IMG/VR virus record: IMGVR_UViG_3300028283_000033
Coordinates: 1-24,048 of that record
DNA length: 24,048 nucleotides
Source: a virus
Reading direction: 5' to 3' (one strand)
This document shows positions 21,736-24,048 of this stretch, piece after piece (position 1 is the stretch's first letter; each line of letters opens with the position of its first letter). Below the pieces are notes generated by a model. It ran no database searches. It was not told where the DNA came from and was given only the letters and a program-made list of their open reading frames with translations. The position numbers were made by a program, and so were the translations under genes.

Positions 21736-23121
21736 TTATTCTATCTCTAATGTTTTTGCAACCGCTGCCCTATAAAAATCTGCACGTTTCTTTGTAACGT
21801 TAGCTAAATTATATTCTTCTTTAAAATCCTCATATAATTGTTCGCCAAGTTTTTTTCTCAAATCAGCATCCAAAATAAGTTTTTTCAAATATTTCTTCCA
21901 ATATTTATGAGCATTTTTCTCTGATGGAATTAATACACAATTTTCCATATGTCTACCGTGAACATTATATGGTGGAATGTCTGAACAAATAATTGGTAAT
22001 TTTCTTGTCCAGCATTCAACTTGTTTCAAGTTTGATTTCATTCTGTTAAACGAGTTATCTGCCAAAGGCGCAATCACGATATCGGTTTCATCTAAAACCT
22101 GAGCATATACGTTTGCTTTTTGCGTCCAACGTCTGGCAAAATTACCCTCGTCTTCATATTGAACGTTTCTTTCATAATTCGAAAGCCATTGCATATAGTC
22201 TGGGTTAGTAATCATCTTATGATTATTTGTCAATAAATTCTCATAGAGAAGATAAACACTTTCCTCTGATTTAATATCTCTTTGTTTTTCACTAAAAACA
22301 TTTCCCCTATACTTTTCTTTCAATGCATCTGGTATTTTTGTATGCATCATATCTACATTACCCTTTGAATTGTTGATAGATTTCAAAACCTCGTGCGTCC
22401 ACAATCCCTTTTTCTTTAATTCTTCACCAAATTCTTCGTTAAATGTTACGTCAGTTGTACTACCCTCAGCATCCCAACCAGCAACAATCACTTTAAATTT
22501 ATCCTTTAATTCATAATCGCTTGATATTACATTCATAACAGTTTCAAGCTGTATTACATCACCCCTATGCGAACTTCCAGCCATGTACGTTATTCTAACT
22601 CTTCCATCTGGGTCTGGCTTCCAATTATTTTGAAATTGTTTCATCCAAATTGGGTCAATAGAGTTATAAAATACACCAACATTATCTCTACCAGTTATTT
22701 TACGAATTTCATTGGCAAATATATCTGTAGTGGTTGTGACATAATCAGCAATTTTTAGATTCTCAATTATAGGCAATTGTAATTTTTTTTCTTTACCCAC
22801 CATATAATATGGATGGTCTTTATGCAATTCCCAATAGTCATCAATATCGTTAATTAAAATTGTACCAGACTTTCTTAATTCAGCAGCTAAATTATACATC
22901 TGTTTTGTATTATCTAAAAATTGACGATGATAATGTATTATATGAAATGTTTTCAGATATTCAACAATATTTGGGTCATTAAAATCTAATTGTGGATTGA
23001 TTTCTACGTGAAATTCATCTGAATGATTTCTTTCTAGTTCCATTGCGGGTGTGAGAGTGCGAAAATAGTTGACCCCAGCACCATCTAGATTGTAAAAAAG
23101 TATTCTAATTTTTCCTTCCAT
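21736..23121 (-). CDS. GT-B (GT4-like) glycosyltransferase
   Basis: This 461-residue protein starts at ATG 23119-23121. It has two Rossmann-like halves, as in GT-B enzymes. The N-half has IRILFYNLDGAGVNYFRTL (5-23), INDIDDYWELHKDHPYY (90-106), IADYVTTTTDIFANEI (124-139) and VFYNSIDPIWM (150-160). The C-half has VRITYMAGSSHRGDV (175-189) and a donor-binding block IVIAPLADNSFNRMKSNLKQ (348-367), then CSDIPPY (379-385). These match GT4-like glycosyltransferases that move a sugar from a nucleotide donor. About 100 extra residues (about 222-325) lie between the usual β strand VIVAGW and the donor site. No signal peptide is seen, so it acts in the cytoplasm. Substrates are unknown: host glycans, phage DNA or virion proteins are possible. 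It is the first gene after the 23210 terminator. Confidence 0.82.
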   Translation of the reverse strand: MEGKIRILFYNLDGAGVNYFRTLTPAMELERNHSDEFHVEINPQLDFNDPNIVEYLKTFHIIHYHRQFLDNTKQMYNLAAELRKSGTILINDIDDYWELHKDHPYYMVGKEKKLQLPIIENLKIADYVTTTTDIFANEIRKITGRDNVGVFYNSIDPIWMKQFQNNWKPDPDGRVRITYMAGSSHRGDVIQLETVMNVISSDYELKDKFKVIVAGWDAEGSTTDVTFNEEFGEELKKKGLWTHEVLKSINNSKGNVDMMHTKIPDALKEKYRGNVFSEKQRDIKSEESVYLLYENLLTNNHKMITNPDYMQWLSNYERNVQYEDEGNFARRWTQKANVYAQVLDETDIVIAPLADNSFNRMKSNLKQVECWTRKLPIICSDIPPYNVHGRHMENCVLIPSEKNAHKYWKKYLKKLILDADLRKKLGEQLYEDFKEEYNLANVTKKRADFYRAAVAKTLEIE

Positions 23122-23209
23122 GTCTTACTTATAAAGTATTATAAAATAATGTAATTTATTATTAATACGTATAATAGACAGAAATCTTGAATTTTTAAAA
23201 AATAATTAT

Positions 23210-23235
23210 AAAAAAAGCCAACGAAATGTTGGCTT
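23210..23235 (-). terminator. Rho-independent terminator after 23261-23611
   Basis: GCCAAC (23217-23222) pairs with GTTGGC (23228-23233) around GAAAT, and flanking AA/TT extends the stem to 8 bp. On the minus strand it is followed by seven T residues. It ends the unit containing 23261-23611 and lies inside the longest gap of the window (23122-23260). The rest of that gap is AT-rich, with no promoter I can name, though TATTATAC on the minus strand near 23170 could be a -10 element. Confidence 0.85.
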
Positions 23236-23260
23236 ACATATATATAAACTTAATCAAAGC

Positions 23261-23611
23261 TTATTTTTCAGGTTCTTTCTTTTCAATAACCTTTTTCTCA
23301 ATCTTTTTTATTTCCACTTGATCGATAAGTACATTTTCTGGTTTTGGTGTTTCTTTGACTGGTGTTTCTTTGGTTGATGTTTCGCTTAATATAACATCAT
23401 CTACTTCTGAAACAGTTATTAAATTTTTAACCCTCAGTCTATGTACCGATAAAGGTAATGTCGGTATTGTTAAATACACGTTATCGTTTGGTTTTATGGT
23501 TACAATTTTTTTAATCATATTATCTACAAATTCAACATCTAAGTTTGAATTATATTTGTAATCACGCTTACCTAGAAAATTAGTAATGTTTGTTATTTTG
23601 TATGTGCTCAT
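23261..23611 (-). CDS. Small phage protein with K/E/P-rich tail, function unknown
   Basis: This 116-residue protein starts at ATG 23609-23611. Residues 1-70 look like a small β domain: YKITNITNFLGKRDYKYNS, then IKPNDNVYLTIPTLPLSVHR. The second half (about 71-116) is low-complexity and probably disordered, with the repeated KETPVKETP and a charged end (VEIKKIEKKVIEKKEPEK). Similar small proteins with a TVPxLPxSVHRLRVK-like strand occur, as I recall, among T4-like phage virion or neck-region genes, but I cannot assign a role. It begins 29 nt after the truncated gene at the right edge and is closed by a terminator. Confidence 0.72.
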   Translation of the reverse strand: MSTYKITNITNFLGKRDYKYNSNLDVEFVDNMIKKIVTIKPNDNVYLTIPTLPLSVHRLRVKNLITVSEVDDVILSETSTKETPVKETPKPENVLIDQVEIKKIEKKVIEKKEPEK

Positions 23612-23640
23612 TTTATAAAATTTATTAAAATTGTTAATTT

Positions 23641-24048
23641 TTATTTTAATCCTTGAATTATTTTATCACCGTATTTTACCCCATCGAAACCGTGCTTCAT
23701 CGCTTTTTCAGCAATTGCCTTGTTTTTTAAATTAGCTACGGGCATATCATATTGTTTACTTATTTTTTCGAAGTTTACATGTGGAAACCATATCTTTGCT
23801 AAAATATCAACAGGTTCTTGGCTGTCTTTATATGTTACACCCAGTGCATTTGTATCAAGAAGATTATCAAAATCAATTTGATATTTACTATATCCATCAA
23901 CTGGATTTAATGTGAAAAAATTTCCAACAGAAGAGTTTTCTTTAATTGGGTCTTTTCTATAACCAATAATTGTTTGTTGGTTTGTATTCGGTGTTTCGTA
24001 TTCGATATTATTATTATCCTCTTCCAATGCATTTAGGAATTGATTTTC
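23641..24048 (-). CDS. Phage protein, N-terminus beyond window edge (partial)
   Basis: The frame is open to the right edge and gives 135 residues before TAA (23641-23643). The visible part starts ENQFLNALEEDNNN, so the true start lies outside the window; an apparent TTG start at 24025-24027 is not needed. The middle is polar (TNQQTIIGYRKDPIKENSSV), and the C-terminus is helical with a turn: NLKNKAIAEKAMKHGFDGVK then YGDKIIQGL. A 'G-[FY]-DG-[VI]-x-Y' turn near the end is seen in some phage ADP-ribosyltransferase-like polyvalent domains, but without the catalytic residues in view this is only a hint. No function is claimed. Confidence 0.68.
   Translation of the reverse strand, partial: ENQFLNALEEDNNNIEYETPNTNQQTIIGYRKDPIKENSSVGNFFTLNPVDGYSKYQIDFDNLLDTNALGVTYKDSQEPVDILAKIWFPHVNFEKISKQYDMPVANLKNKAIAEKAMKHGFDGVKYGDKIIQGLK

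Noticed and set aside
24025-24027. TTG as the start of the right-edge gene
   Set aside because: The frame stays open to the window edge (ENQFLNA precedes it), so the gene is more simply truncated by the window.

Overview
The window is a stretch of a tailed-bacteriophage genome, or of a prophage or uncultivated phage contig. It is AT-rich, and every supportable gene lies on the minus strand, so transcription runs from high to low coordinates. A contractile-tail (myovirus, T4-like) plan is indicated by a gp25-like baseplate wedge gene (18638-19036) followed directly by a gp6/baseplate-J-like gene (16780-18621), and then by a very large baseplate protein with a P2 gpI-like segment (8861-13231). 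A Bacteroidota host is inferred from three things. A BACON-like domain is fused to the large baseplate protein. FISUMP-type (Fibrobacter succinogenes major paralogous) domains sit at the tips of two fibre-like proteins. Finally, start codons lack Shine-Dalgarno sequences: leaders are almost pure A/T, and four genes use GTG.

In transcription order from the right edge: (a) 19137-24048 is a block of accessory or conserved phage proteins. It holds a protein truncated by the window edge, a small protein with a K/E/P-rich tail, a hairpin terminator, a GT-B (GT4-like) glycosyltransferase, a lysine-rich protein translationally coupled to a conserved phage protein, a helical acidic protein and a protein with an AT-hook-like tail. 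(b) After a strong bidirectional hairpin at about 19085 comes the baseplate unit 13316-19036: gp25-like, gp6-like, a Thr/Ser-repeat fibre-like protein, and two unrecognised small structural candidates. (c) After a second hairpin at about 13280 come the 1456-residue baseplate/adhesin fusion (8861-13231) and a companion protein (7748-8833). (d) 571-7688 holds two paralogous fibre proteins that share a roughly 435-residue anchor domain but carry different tips, plus a third FISUMP-tipped protein. (e) A Cys-rich structural candidate runs off the left edge (1-552).

The most striking feature is a family of four proteins (571-1872, 1962-4364, 4446-7688, 14725-16770) built from different N-terminal anchors, long (Thr-Ser)n linkers and exchangeable globular tips (FISUMP, FN3-like, and a shared roughly 100-residue domain). 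The linkers are imperfect 6-bp repeats that also carry 12-bp, 15-bp and roughly 90-bp higher-order duplications, and one 66-nt stretch is identical in two genes 10 kb apart. The two FISUMP tips have their halves in circularly permuted order. The glycosyltransferase could in principle decorate the Ser/Thr tracts, but that is inference. A conserved octamer (GTATTTAT in gene orientation, ATAAATAC on the other strand) lies 16-17 nt upstream of four start codons and is a candidate phage promoter element.

There is no gene-free stretch over 300 bases; the longest gap is 139 bases (23122-23260). I see no tRNA, rRNA, CRISPR array, insertion sequence, integrase or replication gene.
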